From: a virus
Virus record (IMG/VR): IMGVR_UViG_3300030520_000055
Coordinates: 1 to 42,522 of that record
DNA length: 42,522 nucleotides
Direction: 5' to 3' (one strand)
In this document: positions 22,791 through 31,292 of the stretch, in pieces
Position numbering within the stretch: position 1 is the stretch's first letter
How the letters are laid out: each line of letters opens with the position of its first letter
Translations under genes and position numbers: made by a program
The notes under the pieces: model-generated
Databases searched by the model: none
Seen by the model: the letters and a program-made list of their open reading frames with translations, nothing else
What the model was told of the DNA's origin: nothing

Positions 22791-23914
22791 GGAACCGTCA
22801 CCACCTTCCCGTCTATATCGTGGGGCGCCTCGCCCGCCATCACCTCGCAGAAGTGGACGTTGTGCTCCATCGGCGGCTTGATACCGTAGATCGGGATGCC
22901 GGTCACCTCCTTCAACGTGAACTTGGAGAAGGGGAAATCGGGGATCGCCATCACCACGCCGATCGCGACGCTATCCATCTCGAAGGGGTTGCTGTCGACG
23001 CCGTCGGCAAGGTCGCGCAACCATTCCGCCGGGTCGCCCGCGAGGAGCGCCTGCTGGATGTTGAAGGTCGGCCAGCCGGGGCGCATGGTGAACTCCAGCG
23101 GCCACGGCGTTCCATCCTCGTCGATGATGCAGTTGACATCGCAGTAGCCGACGTACCCGATCTTCTGGAGGTGCTTCTCCATGGGCTTCAATACCAGGTC
23201 GGCCAGCTTCGACACCGCCACCACGCGGACGACTGTACCCATCTCGCCGGTCGCCGGGCCGGTATCACCTGCCATGAGCTTCTTGAATTCCCAATTCTCA
23301 TGCCAGCCCCTGTTGAACCCGTGCGGACCGAACCACCCGCCGACGGCCATCTCAACGCCCTTGACCCGCTCCTGGAGGATGAAGGCACCCTTGTGGCGCT
23401 TGGCGCGCTTCCACCGCTCCAGCATATAGACCATGTCGGCCGCGCTCTTGGCGACGTAGGTCAAGGACTTGTCCGGCTCGTCGCCGCAGGGCTTCGAGAC
23501 GAAAGCGCGGCCCTCGCGCTTCACATAGGCGATCGCGTCGTCGTAGCGGCTGAACTCCTTATAGTCCGCGACCTTGAGCCCCGCCTTCTTCATGATCGCC
23601 TGCCCCGCGTTGCGGTCCAGCTCCCACGCGGCGGCCTCCATCGTGGCACCGATGACGCGGATACCCTCGCGCTTGCGCCAATGGTCGATCATCTGGATAT
23701 GCTTGGTGTTGTCGGTCAGGAGGACGATGTCCGCCCACCGCATCCACTCCATCCAGTCGTCGACAATCTTCGACTTGGGGCCCAACATCCCCTTGCCGAT
23801 GTCGAGCGCGCGCCCGTGCCTGCGGATATACCAGCGGACTTCGTGCCCGTGGTCTTCGACCCGCCCCACCCAATCCATGCAGAAGCCGGCGGGGTCGATG
23901 ACCAGGATCTTCAT
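22586..23914 (-). CDS. PurD-like ATP-grasp ligase
   Basis: This 442-residue protein resembles phosphoribosylamine-glycine ligase (PurD) in length and layout. It has an N-terminal MKILVIDPAG strand, an ATP-grasp region with AFVSKPCG and QERVKGVEMAVGG, the PurD-like loop GDTGPATGEMGTVV, and a final active-site strand PWPLEFTMRPGWPT. The usual RFGDPE sequence is changed to RPGWPT, so the substrate may differ. ATP-grasp enzymes join a carboxylate to an amine using ATP. Here it sits in the virion gene cluster, with an ATGA overlap to the 1063-residue internal protein, so a purine pathway role is only one option. Confidence 0.85.
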   Translation of the reverse strand: MKILVIDPAGFCMDWVGRVEDHGHEVRWYIRRHGRALDIGKGMLGPKSKIVDDWMEWMRWADIVLLTDNTKHIQMIDHWRKREGIRVIGATMEAAAWELDRNAGQAIMKKAGLKVADYKEFSRYDDAIAYVKREGRAFVSKPCGDEPDKSLTYVAKSAADMVYMLERWKRAKRHKGAFILQERVKGVEMAVGGWFGPHGFNRGWHENWEFKKLMAGDTGPATGEMGTVVRVVAVSKLADLVLKPMEKHLQKIGYVGYCDVNCIIDEDGTPWPLEFTMRPGWPTFNIQQALLAGDPAEWLRDLADGVDSNPFEMDSVAIGVVMAIPDFPFSKFTLKEVTGIPIYGIKPPMEHNVHFCEVMAGEAPHDIDGKVVTVPCVVTAGDYVLVASGTGETVRRARSRAYRILNTIEMPNSPFWRNDIGSRLKEQIPVLQAMGFATGLTF

Positions 23915-26900
23915 ACGATGCTCACATGGACATGGCCGCCGGTCGCGTTCGCCGACGGGTGGTTATACTCGTCGATGACGTGCGCCGAGAAGCCCTGCGC
24001 CTTGAGGTTGCGGCGCAGCGTCGCCACGAAGTCTGCCGCGGCGGCGCGCCCTCCCTTGATCGTGAAATCCATCGCGCGGCCCTGCCCGTGGACATCGGTC
24101 GCCGGGTGGTAGAGGTCGTTCTCCGCGGTGATCTCCTTGAACCCATGGAGGCCGGTGACGTAGTCGACGATCGGTTTGAACTCGGGGCGGATGTTACCGC
24201 CACTGGTCGCACCCGGCTTGATCGCCGGCCCCTGCCGCTGCGACGGGTCCGCCCACGAGGGAGGGCCGGGCGCTGCCCATGAAGGGGTTGCGTCCGCGGG
24301 TTCCGTCGACTGCTCGCTCCGCGCCTCGCGGCGCGCGTCGCCCTTGAGCTTCGCCTTCCACTCGCGACCCTCGTACTTCTGCGTGTTGCGCGCGACGCCG
24401 TCCGGGTCTTCGAGGTAGGAGGGCGCCTGCTTCATCCCGAGGAAGTGGCCAAGTGGGCCGATCTTGCTGTTCGCGTTCGGCGCCCCCTTGCTCTCCAGCG
24501 ATATGGGCGCGCCCGCGTCGAGCAGGAACTTGCCGATGTCGACCGGGCGGTCGAGCCCCGCCTGCGCGGTGTCGGTCGTTGGCGCCACACCGCGGGGACG
24601 GACGATGGGGCGGCCGAAATAATCCTTGTTCGACCATAGCTGCATCATCGCCGACAGCGCGGGGTTGGCCTTGTTCTCGATTGCGGTCTGCGGGTCGTTG
24701 TGGAAGGCCAGCACGTCCTTCATGTACCCGGGCATCATCACGCGCTCGGGCTGGCCTTTGGCGTCCGTCCCCCCGGTCCGCGCGGCGAGATAATCCGCCC
24801 CGGTCGGTTGCTCACCCGTAGCCATGCGGGTGTAGACTCCGTTGAGCACCGCTGTCGTGGCCGCCAGCGCGCCGGCATAAGCGACCGGGTCGGTTACGCC
24901 CTTGCCACTCATGAGGCCCTTCATGCTATCTCCTAGCCCCGTGGCGGCCCCATGGGCGAGGTGCGCGGTGCCGAAGTCCCACGAGGGGGAGAGGAGCAGG
25001 AGCTGGCCCGCCTGCGTCATGGAGCGGTGCCAGAACTGGTTGTCGGTGACCATCTCGCCGAAACGGTTGTCGATGCTGTCGACGATCTTCTCGGCGACGT
25101 GCTGCGCCTCCTTGGTGGTCGCATTGGGATTGAGCTTGTACCACGCGCCCATCTCGTCGGCGAAGGCGCCCGCCTTCACGCGCGGGATGTACTCTTTGAA
25201 GATAGGCGCCATGGAGGTTTCGAGCAGCTTCGCGCCGAGCTCGATCGACTTGCCGGCCTTGCCGAGCACACCGTTGGCGTCGCCGACCGCGCGCACCGAA
25301 TCCATGAGGTCGCGCTTGAACGTGCCGCGCTTGAGCGCCTGAAAGAAGTCCGCGCTGTTCGAGTTCGAGCTGTAGAAGCGGTCCATCGTCGCCCGGCCAC
25401 CGGCCTCCGTGTACGCCTTGGCGATGCGGGGATCGAGGCCCTTCGAGATGGTCGGGTCGAGGATCTCGGATCGCAGCTTGCTCCCTGTCACCGCCTTGGT
25501 GATCGGGGAGAGGGGCGCCTTGGCGAGTTCCTTTCCGGCGGTCAGCGCCGAGCGCCCCGCGCCGCGCAGGTCGCCGGCCGCCGCTTGCCCCGGTACGCGC
25601 GAGACGGCCTTGAAGGCGTCCTTCACCCCGGAGACGATACCCTCCTGCCCCATCGTCATGGCGTGGAAAGCGGACAGCGAGAGCTTGGCCTGCGTCAGCG
25701 TGTTGGCCGCCTTGCGCGCCCCCTGGTAGACAGGGCCGCCGAGCGTCCCCTCCAGTCCCTTGGAGACGTGATTATTGTAGATGCGCGCGGCGTTCTCGGG
25801 GGCGGCCAGTACTTCGCGGGATGCCTGCGGCTTGCCGTCGGCGATGAACTTGCGAGTGCGCGTCTCGAAGGGGCTGGTCTCCGATCCGAGCCGCTTCCAG
25901 TCCGGCGGGATGGAGCGCTCTGGCACCCATTTGGCGATGCCCTTGTCGAGCATCGAGTTGCGGATGTCGTGCGTCGCGAGGAAGCTCGCCATGTTGTCGA
26001 CGTAGGCGCGCGTCGCGTCGAGCGGATTGGTGAAGACCGGGGTCAGCCCTGCCTTCAAGCCTTCCTCGTAGCTCGGGATGGTGCGCGCGCGCAAGCTGCG
26101 GCTGCTCCCCTGCACCCCACCGCCGTAGCCGGTCTTGCTCAAGGCCGTCTGCACGTCCTTGGGCGGGTTCTTCCACAGGCGCGCGTAATAGTCGTTTACG
26201 AACGCCGGCCCTCCGTTGTCGCTATCTCCGAGCACGTTTTCGATGCGAGAGCGGTAGCGCATATTGGTGTCGCGAATGGCGTCGGCGGCGGCCTGGTACT
26301 TGGAAGGGAGCTTGACCGAGCCGGTGCTGCGCGTGTCGATGTACCGCGCCAGCAGATGCTGGTCTTCGACGGGCGCGTTGCCGACCACCGACTGGAGCTT
26401 GCGCGTGTTGAGCGCGTGCATGTCGGCGTCGGCTTCGGCGCGCCTGGTCCCGATCGCCATGCGGTGCAGCGACGCGGTGTCGTGCGCCTGGCTGTCGACC
26501 CCGGCGGGGTTGAGGAACTTGCCGGCATAGGCCGAGCCTTCCTTCACGCCGCCGCTGATCTTGCTCATCAGCTTGTTGGCCCCGGACAACTCACCGAGCG
26601 GCAACGCCCCGGCGACGAGATCGGAGGCGGTACTGGCGCGTAGGCCGGTGGCGGCCTGCATGTCCCGTCCCAAGCCCGAACCCTTGATCGCGCCGCCGAC
26701 ATAGCCGATCGGCACACCCAAGGCGGACAGCGCGGTCTTACCCGCATGGAGCAAGGAGGAATCGTTCTCACCCGCCGTCTTGTGGAAATCGCGAGCGGCC
26801 TGGTTGCCTTCTTCAAGCGCGCCGGTCACCGCACCCTTGCCGGCCGCATAGAGCCGGCGAGGCGCCCCCATGATGCCGTCCTTGTGGTCGGCGGCATAGT

Positions 26901-27102
26901 CGGCACGCGCGGCGGCGCGACGCTGCGGTAGCCCCGTCAGCTCATCGACCACGCGGTCCTTGACGCCCGAGAAAAAGTCACCGACTTCCGCGAGCATACC
27001 GGGTGGCGCGCGTGAAGGCTTGGGCGGGGGCGGCGCGGGCGCGGTAGGCGCAGCCCATGCGGGGGGCGCGTCGGTCGCAGCCCAGCTAGGCTTGTCGACC
27101 AT
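23911..27102 (-). CDS. Large internal virion protein with C-terminal M15-like peptidase
   Basis: This is a 1063-residue protein. The N-terminus is Pro/Ala-rich, followed by a very long helical body with Ala/Lys repeats, as in the large ejection proteins of podoviruses. The last ~125 residues have the zinc peptidase M15-like pattern: HGQGRAMDF with H and D, and GGHVHVS with the HxH pair. This suggests a DNA-ejection protein that also cuts the peptide side chains of peptidoglycan. It starts two bases after the previous gene's stop and is coupled to the ATP-grasp gene by ATGA. Confidence 0.8.
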   Translation of the reverse strand: MVDKPSWAATDAPPAWAAPTAPAPPPPKPSRAPPGMLAEVGDFFSGVKDRVVDELTGLPQRRAAARADYAADHKDGIMGAPRRLYAAGKGAVTGALEEGNQAARDFHKTAGENDSSLLHAGKTALSALGVPIGYVGGAIKGSGLGRDMQAATGLRASTASDLVAGALPLGELSGANKLMSKISGGVKEGSAYAGKFLNPAGVDSQAHDTASLHRMAIGTRRAEADADMHALNTRKLQSVVGNAPVEDQHLLARYIDTRSTGSVKLPSKYQAAADAIRDTNMRYRSRIENVLGDSDNGGPAFVNDYYARLWKNPPKDVQTALSKTGYGGGVQGSSRSLRARTIPSYEEGLKAGLTPVFTNPLDATRAYVDNMASFLATHDIRNSMLDKGIAKWVPERSIPPDWKRLGSETSPFETRTRKFIADGKPQASREVLAAPENAARIYNNHVSKGLEGTLGGPVYQGARKAANTLTQAKLSLSAFHAMTMGQEGIVSGVKDAFKAVSRVPGQAAAGDLRGAGRSALTAGKELAKAPLSPITKAVTGSKLRSEILDPTISKGLDPRIAKAYTEAGGRATMDRFYSSNSNSADFFQALKRGTFKRDLMDSVRAVGDANGVLGKAGKSIELGAKLLETSMAPIFKEYIPRVKAGAFADEMGAWYKLNPNATTKEAQHVAEKIVDSIDNRFGEMVTDNQFWHRSMTQAGQLLLLSPSWDFGTAHLAHGAATGLGDSMKGLMSGKGVTDPVAYAGALAATTAVLNGVYTRMATGEQPTGADYLAARTGGTDAKGQPERVMMPGYMKDVLAFHNDPQTAIENKANPALSAMMQLWSNKDYFGRPIVRPRGVAPTTDTAQAGLDRPVDIGKFLLDAGAPISLESKGAPNANSKIGPLGHFLGMKQAPSYLEDPDGVARNTQKYEGREWKAKLKGDARREARSEQSTEPADATPSWAAPGPPSWADPSQRQGPAIKPGATSGGNIRPEFKPIVDYVTGLHGFKEITAENDLYHPATDVHGQGRAMDFTIKGGRAAAADFVATLRRNLKAQGFSAHVIDEYNHPSANATGGHVHVSIV

Positions 27103-27104
27103 GG

Positions 27105-28256
27105 CTACCGGGCAGATAGCGCGGCCATGGCGGCGCCTTGCCCGTACTGCTTATCGAACCCGGCACGGTTCTGCGGGGTGTTGTGCTTCTTGAGATAGTC
27201 GAGATCGCCCGCCGAGGCCGTAGGCTTACCGCCCCCGCCTCCCATGGGCGCGTCGGGATGCGGAGGCTTCTGCCCGGCGGTAATTGCGGCGGCGTTCTCG
27301 CGGGCGGCCCGGTTGGTGCCGGCAATACGCTCGCGGCTGGCATCCGTAGCGCCCGCCGTCTGCGAGCGCTTGTCCGCGCCATATCGCTGGGTGGCGTCGT
27401 GGCCGGCGCCGACCTTCTCACGAGAGCCCGCGCCGATCTGCGCGGACTGCACTCGCGCGCCTGCGTTGGTGCCCGCCACCCGTTCGCGGCTGGTGGCGCC
27501 TACGTCGGCGGCGTCGGTTCGCGCGGCGTCGTGTCCGCTCGCGATCTTCGACATCACTTCCATCTTGTCCGTCAGCATCTTCATTTGCGCTTCCATCGCA
27601 TCCTCGCGCGTCTGCGAGGCAAGGATGGATGCTTGGTGCCGCTGGTCGATGGCCGCCATCTGGACCTGCGCTTGGAGGTACGCCTTGTCGTCGCTCGACA
27701 CCCCCTTCAACATGGCGACGCCCTGGTTGACCGCGCCGAGAAGGTTCTTCGGAGAGATCCCCGGGTTCGCCTTCTTGATCCGATCCGCCATCGACTTGAT
27801 CGTGCCCGCCGAGTCCTGCCCGAACACGCCGGAAGGGGTGAGCAGGGTGGGCGTCGGGGCAGGCGCTGCGCCCGCGCCGGGCTGCGGAGACGGCGCGGCC
27901 GGGGCAGGCGCGCCTCCCCCCATCGGCGAGGGGGGCGCACCCATGCCGGGAACAGGGGCGCCGGGGGCAGGCGGTGCGCCACCGCCGGGCGCGGGCATGG
28001 GTGGGCGCGCCATGGGCGCAGGAGGTCCGCCTCCACCCATCGGTGAAGGAGCGCCGCCCATCGGAGGCGCCCCGGGGGCGGCAGGCGCGGGCGGCGCGCC
28101 AAGCGGGGCCGGCGCCCCGCCGCCTGCCATGATGCCGTTGAGCGCCGCGACGCCTTGGCCCTGCTGCTGCTTCTGCTGCGAGGCCTGGAGGAGCGCTGCG
28201 ATGAGAGGTTGAATACCACCGCTGAACTGCTGGAGCCCACGACCGATACTGCTCAT
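27105..28256 (-). CDS. Gly/Pro/Ala-rich internal virion protein
   Basis: This is a 383-residue protein. Residues 45-145 are a long Gly/Pro/Ala/Met low-complexity stretch. The rest is helical, with repeated ARTDA, SRERVAGTNA and AGSREKV units that look like imperfect 12-20-residue repeats. It lies between two large virion genes and overlaps the upstream stop by four bases, so it is likely a virion structural or ejection protein. No family is recognised. Confidence 0.7.
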   Translation of the reverse strand: MSSIGRGLQQFSGGIQPLIAALLQASQQKQQQGQGVAALNGIMAGGGAPAPLGAPPAPAAPGAPPMGGAPSPMGGGGPPAPMARPPMPAPGGGAPPAPGAPVPGMGAPPSPMGGGAPAPAAPSPQPGAGAAPAPTPTLLTPSGVFGQDSAGTIKSMADRIKKANPGISPKNLLGAVNQGVAMLKGVSSDDKAYLQAQVQMAAIDQRHQASILASQTREDAMEAQMKMLTDKMEVMSKIASGHDAARTDAADVGATSRERVAGTNAGARVQSAQIGAGSREKVGAGHDATQRYGADKRSQTAGATDASRERIAGTNRAARENAAAITAGQKPPHPDAPMGGGGGKPTASAGDLDYLKKHNTPQNRAGFDKQYGQGAAMAALSAR

Positions 28257-29521
28257 AGCCCGAGATCCCCGAAGACCGTACCGCCCCCACCGGTCGACGC
28301 ACCGCCAAGCTGCCCGAGCGTGCCGAGCAGCGAACCGAGTCCGCCCATGAGGCTCGACTGGTTGTTGTACTCGGTCGCCTGATCGTCGATCTGCGTCGCG
28401 TTCTGGCCGATCCCGAGATACTGGCCGAAGCCGCTGGTGTCGGTGGCCTGCTGGCCGTTGATGCTGGTCAGCGCCGAGACCAAGGCCTGGAGCTGCGAAG
28501 ACGCCGCCGTCTGCTGGTTGTTGTAGACGTCGGCGCCGAACTGCCCCGTGGTCGAGAGCGTGTCGAGCGCCTTGCTGGCGTCGCCGACATAGTCGGAGTT
28601 GAGCGTGTTCGCATCGCTCACTCCGCTGTTGGTGAACCCCATCGACGACGTGAGCGCGGAGAGCAGGTTGCTCAATCCGGAATTGGTCGAGGTCTGCGCC
28701 GAGCCGAGCAGGGTCGCGAGGTTGTTGACCCCGGTCGACGACGCGCTGTCCATGAGCCCGCCCACGCCGGTCAGCGCCGACGTGGCACCGCCCAAGCTGG
28801 AGTTGCTCGAGCCGAGCAGGCCTTCGATACCCGTGGCGCCGGCGAGCTGGCGCGCCTGCTGCTGGTTCTGCCAGTTGAGGTTGAAGTTCGTCGCAGCGTC
28901 GGACGCCTGCCCGGCGGCGAACGGCGAGCCCGCAAGACCAGCCGCCGCCGACTGCGCCTTGCTGGTGTCGGTCGCGGTCTGGAGCTGCTGGTTGTAGAGG
29001 GCCGACTGCGGGTCATAGCCGCTCTGGACGAGGCTCGGGATCAGCGAGTTCGCGGTCTGCGCATTCTGTCCATAGGCCGCCATGATCTGCGGCAGGTAGC
29101 TCGCCCCGGCGTCGTAGACGCCATTGGCTTGGCCGACCGCCGTCGGGGCGTAGCCGGCCGCCGCGCCAGCCAGGGCGTTGGACGTGTTCGATGCGCCGAC
29201 GCCCGCACTGGTCGCCGCTCCGGAAGAGGCCGACGCTTGCCCGAGAATGCCCGGGATGAGGTTGGCGAGGCCGGTCCCCAGCGACGTCTCGTTCCCCGCG
29301 GTCGCGGCACCCTGCGTCGCGACGTTCTGCGCGCTGGTGAGAGCCTGCGAATAATAGGGGTTGTTGAGCGTGTTGTTGTAGAGGCTGGAGAAGCCTTGGT
29401 TCGCCGTATTATAGAGGCTGTTCATATTCGCGGCGTTGGTCGACAGCCCCGAATAATACTGCTGATCGGCGCCTGCCTGGTTCGCAGGCTGGTATGCCAT
29501 CGGCGCGTCGCTACCACCCAT
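28253..29521 (-). CDS. Asn/Ser/Ala-rich virion protein
   Basis: This is a 422-residue protein with low charge and abundant Ala, Ser, Gly, Asn and Gln, in helical and Gly-rich stretches (SALYNQQLQTATDTSKAQSA). This composition is typical of podovirus internal or ejection proteins. ATG 29521 overlaps the GNAT stop (TGATG); a GTG three bases upstream is also possible. No enzyme motif was found. Confidence 0.75.
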   Translation of the reverse strand: MGGSDAPMAYQPANQAGADQQYYSGLSTNAANMNSLYNTANQGFSSLYNNTLNNPYYSQALTSAQNVATQGAATAGNETSLGTGLANLIPGILGQASASSGAATSAGVGASNTSNALAGAAAGYAPTAVGQANGVYDAGASYLPQIMAAYGQNAQTANSLIPSLVQSGYDPQSALYNQQLQTATDTSKAQSAAAGLAGSPFAAGQASDAATNFNLNWQNQQQARQLAGATGIEGLLGSSNSSLGGATSALTGVGGLMDSASSTGVNNLATLLGSAQTSTNSGLSNLLSALTSSMGFTNSGVSDANTLNSDYVGDASKALDTLSTTGQFGADVYNNQQTAASSQLQALVSALTSINGQQATDTSGFGQYLGIGQNATQIDDQATEYNNQSSLMGGLGSLLGTLGQLGGASTGGGGTVFGDLGL

Positions 29522-30000
29522 CACAGCAACCTTGAATAGACGTCCTCGTCGTGACGATAGCCCATGCGGGCCAGCATGTCACCTATGGTCGAGGTCTTGG
29601 CGTGGCCGACCATGACGTGTCGCTTCGAGCGGTACATGACCTTCTCGACGCCGAGCTGCTTCAAGAGCTGCTCGGTGCCCCGGACAAGTCGAACGCCGGC
29701 AAACCCCCGCTCGTCCCGATCCAAGAAGATGACATCGTTCACCGCATGAATCGTATGGCGGTAATGAATGTGGGGCGTAACGTGGAAGGCATTGTAGCCG
29801 ATCAGCCTCCCGTTCTTCCGCAGCGCTGCGGTCCATAGAACCTCTTCCCTCTGGAGACGGAAGGCACGCTCCCAATCGGGAGCGAGCGGGATCTCCATCT
29901 TGTCGCACGCGACCTCCTCCCAATGCGCCGCGAGAAGGTCTTCCACGCCATCGTCGAGAAGCTGCTGGAGCGGCTCCCAATCAAGCGTCAGGCTGGGCAT
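29521..30000 (-). CDS. GNAT-like acetyltransferase
   Basis: This is a 159-residue protein with the general GNAT layout: an N-terminal helix pair, strands around VLWTAALRKNGRLIGYNAF, and an acetyl-CoA-binding-like segment DERGFAGVRLVRGTEQLLKQLG, followed by VEKVMYRSKRH. The classical Q/RxxGxG/A loop is only partly kept. Small GNAT-like proteins are frequent near podovirus ejection genes, and their substrates are unknown. It overlaps the 71-residue gene by 20 bases. Confidence 0.65.
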   Translation of the reverse strand: MPSLTLDWEPLQQLLDDGVEDLLAAHWEEVACDKMEIPLAPDWERAFRLQREEVLWTAALRKNGRLIGYNAFHVTPHIHYRHTIHAVNDVIFLDRDERGFAGVRLVRGTEQLLKQLGVEKVMYRSKRHVMVGHAKTSTIGDMLARMGYRHDEDVYSRLL

Positions 30001-30196
30001 AGCGCTTCTCGGCGACCGCGATCGACAGCATCATCATGACATGGGCGGCGGTGGTGTCGTCGCGACTGTCGACCCCCGACAGGCTCTTCTTCGCCGCAAT
30101 GCCGAGTTGCTCCGTTGCCGAGCGATGCAACCATCTGACGATGGCGTTTTCGGCGGCGTCACGCTTCGAGCGCGACGAGGGCTTCGGCGTCGTCAT
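29981..30196 (-). CDS. Small basic hypothetical protein
   Basis: This is a 71-residue basic and helical protein (SSRSKRDAAENAIVRWLHRS, VMMMLSIAVAEKRYA). A good AAGGAG site precedes ATG 30196, and both ends overlap neighbours. It has no known family. It may be a virion or DNA-associated protein, but there is no direct evidence. Confidence 0.65.
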   Translation of the reverse strand: MTTPKPSSRSKRDAAENAIVRWLHRSATEQLGIAAKKSLSGVDSRDDTTAAHVMMMLSIAVAEKRYAQPDA

Positions 30197-30692
30197 CGGT
30201 TTCTCCTTGGTCAGGGGAGACCAACTCTGTCACCAATTCGACCAGCGGGCAAGGCCCGAGGTTGATCGCCGAGTGCAGGATGCGATGCTCGACCAGGAGC
30301 AGGTTGCCGACGGCCGGGCAGATGCTCATGCCTCCCGAGAACAGGAACCCACCCGGAGACGGGTTGAGACAGATATGGACGCGATGCACCGGCGCCGGAT
30401 CGGTATGCCAATCGATGCGCCCGCCAGGCGCGATGCTGCGCACGAAGACATCGCCGAAGCTCGGCGCCCTATTCCCGAACAACGGAGCGGCCTCGTTGCG
30501 GAGCCTCGTGAGAAAACCCTTCGCGGCCTTCCACGGCTTGTCGTTCTCGACGTCGCGCCCCTCGTGCCGCAGCCAGAAGTGCCGTACATCGTGGTCGACA
30601 ACGTCGCGGCTGTCGACCATGTCCTTCGCGAATATCATCGTGAAGGAACCCGACAGCCGCGCTACGTCGAGGAACCCAAGTGGTCGGATCAT
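30159..30692 (-). CDS. 2-oxoglutarate/Fe(II) hydroxylase, Asp/Asn beta-hydroxylase-like
   Basis: This is a 177-residue protein with the jelly-roll pattern of aspartyl/asparaginyl beta-hydroxylases: GRIDWHTDPAPVHRVHICLN (H96, D98, R104, H106) and later LLLVEHRILHSAINLG (H136 or H140 as second metal ligand). It would hydroxylate a side chain using 2-oxoglutarate and oxygen. It is short for this family and probably catalytic domain only. The ATG overlaps the stop of a 55-residue gene (ATGA), suggesting coupled production. Its target is unknown; a virion protein or the small partner are candidates. Confidence 0.75.
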   Translation of the reverse strand: MIRPLGFLDVARLSGSFTMIFAKDMVDSRDVVDHDVRHFWLRHEGRDVENDKPWKAAKGFLTRLRNEAAPLFGNRAPSFGDVFVRSIAPGGRIDWHTDPAPVHRVHICLNPSPGGFLFSGGMSICPAVGNLLLVEHRILHSAINLGPCPLVELVTELVSPDQGETDDDAEALVALEA

Positions 30693-30856
30693 ACCTCGCG
30701 GGGGCCCAACGTCTTGGGGCTGGCGGCGACGTTGCCGCGCGTGGCGCCATCGTTGACGTGGCCGCTGCCGGGCCGCATGCCGCTGTCGCCGGGAAGGCTA
30801 TGGTTGGTCAGACCCTTGTGCAGGTCGCCGACGGTCTTGTTGCTGCTCTTCATCAT
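30689..30856 (-). CDS. 55-residue disordered protein coupled to the hydroxylase
   Basis: This small ORF starts MMKSSNKTVGDLHKGLTN. It has an AGGAG site about seven bases before the first ATG and ends with an ATGA overlap into the hydroxylase gene. It also overlaps the end of the upstream gene by 59 bases. The peptide is rich in Gly, Asn, Ser and Pro, with His/Asn/Asp residues (GHVNDGATRGNVA) and no hydrophobic core, so it looks disordered. It could be a small virion protein or the substrate of the neighbouring hydroxylase. Confidence 0.6.
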   Translation of the reverse strand: MMKSSNKTVGDLHKGLTNHSLPGDSGMRPGSGHVNDGATRGNVAASPKTLGPREV

Positions 30857-31292
30857 AGGCTCCTAGCAAGGCGTTCAGCACGGCAGACTCCTTGAGGCCG
30901 CCCTGTTGCGCCATAACACGAACGATCGAGTTCTGGAAATTGATGAATTGCCGGTGGACGCCGTCGAGCTTGGCCTCGTAGGCGTTCCGCATATCGATCA
31001 TCTTCCCCTCATAGTCGTTGCGTACCGACGTAATCTGCCGCTGGCACTCCTGCTCCCCTGCGTCGAGCTTGGCTTCGAGCTGCTCGATGCGCGTGTCGAG
31101 GCGCGCGTTCTGCGCCTGCCGCGTCTCGCCCAAGAATTTGACGTAGGGGAACAGCCCACGCAGAAGCGCGCCCGCCAAGAACCCGGCGATCGTCCACACC
31201 CCGTAAGCCGTCGGACCCCAAGGGTTGACAGGCACGGTCTTGGTTATCGGGGCCGCATTGATCGCGGCTTGGACCACTTCATTCGCAACCAT
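30798..31292 (-). CDS. Membrane-anchored coiled-coil protein
   Basis: This is a 164-residue protein with one membrane helix (VWTIAGFLAGALLRGLF, about 32-48), then a basic-acidic coiled-coil region (LDTRIEQLEAKLDAGEQE) of about 60 residues and a polar tail. It resembles spanin- or Rz-type inner-membrane proteins by general design, but its position in the virion cluster also suits a tail or ejection component. It starts directly after the previous stop (TAAATG). Confidence 0.7.
   Translation of the reverse strand: MVANEVVQAAINAAPITKTVPVNPWGPTAYGVWTIAGFLAGALLRGLFPYVKFLGETRQAQNARLDTRIEQLEAKLDAGEQECQRQITSVRNDYEGKMIDMRNAYEAKLDGVHRQFINFQNSIVRVMAQQGGLKESAVLNALLGAYDEEQQQDRRRPAQGSDQP

Noticed and set aside
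22820-24112. 430-codon plus-strand ORF opposite the ATP-grasp gene
   Set aside because: The ATP-grasp frame has clear motifs; the opposite frame is a GC-bias shadow.
24952-26643. 563-codon plus-strand ORF opposite the internal virion protein
   Set aside because: It is the antisense shadow of a GC-rich gene; composition is Arg/Gly/Val/His-rich without motifs, and it has no ribosome-binding site or neighbours on its strand.
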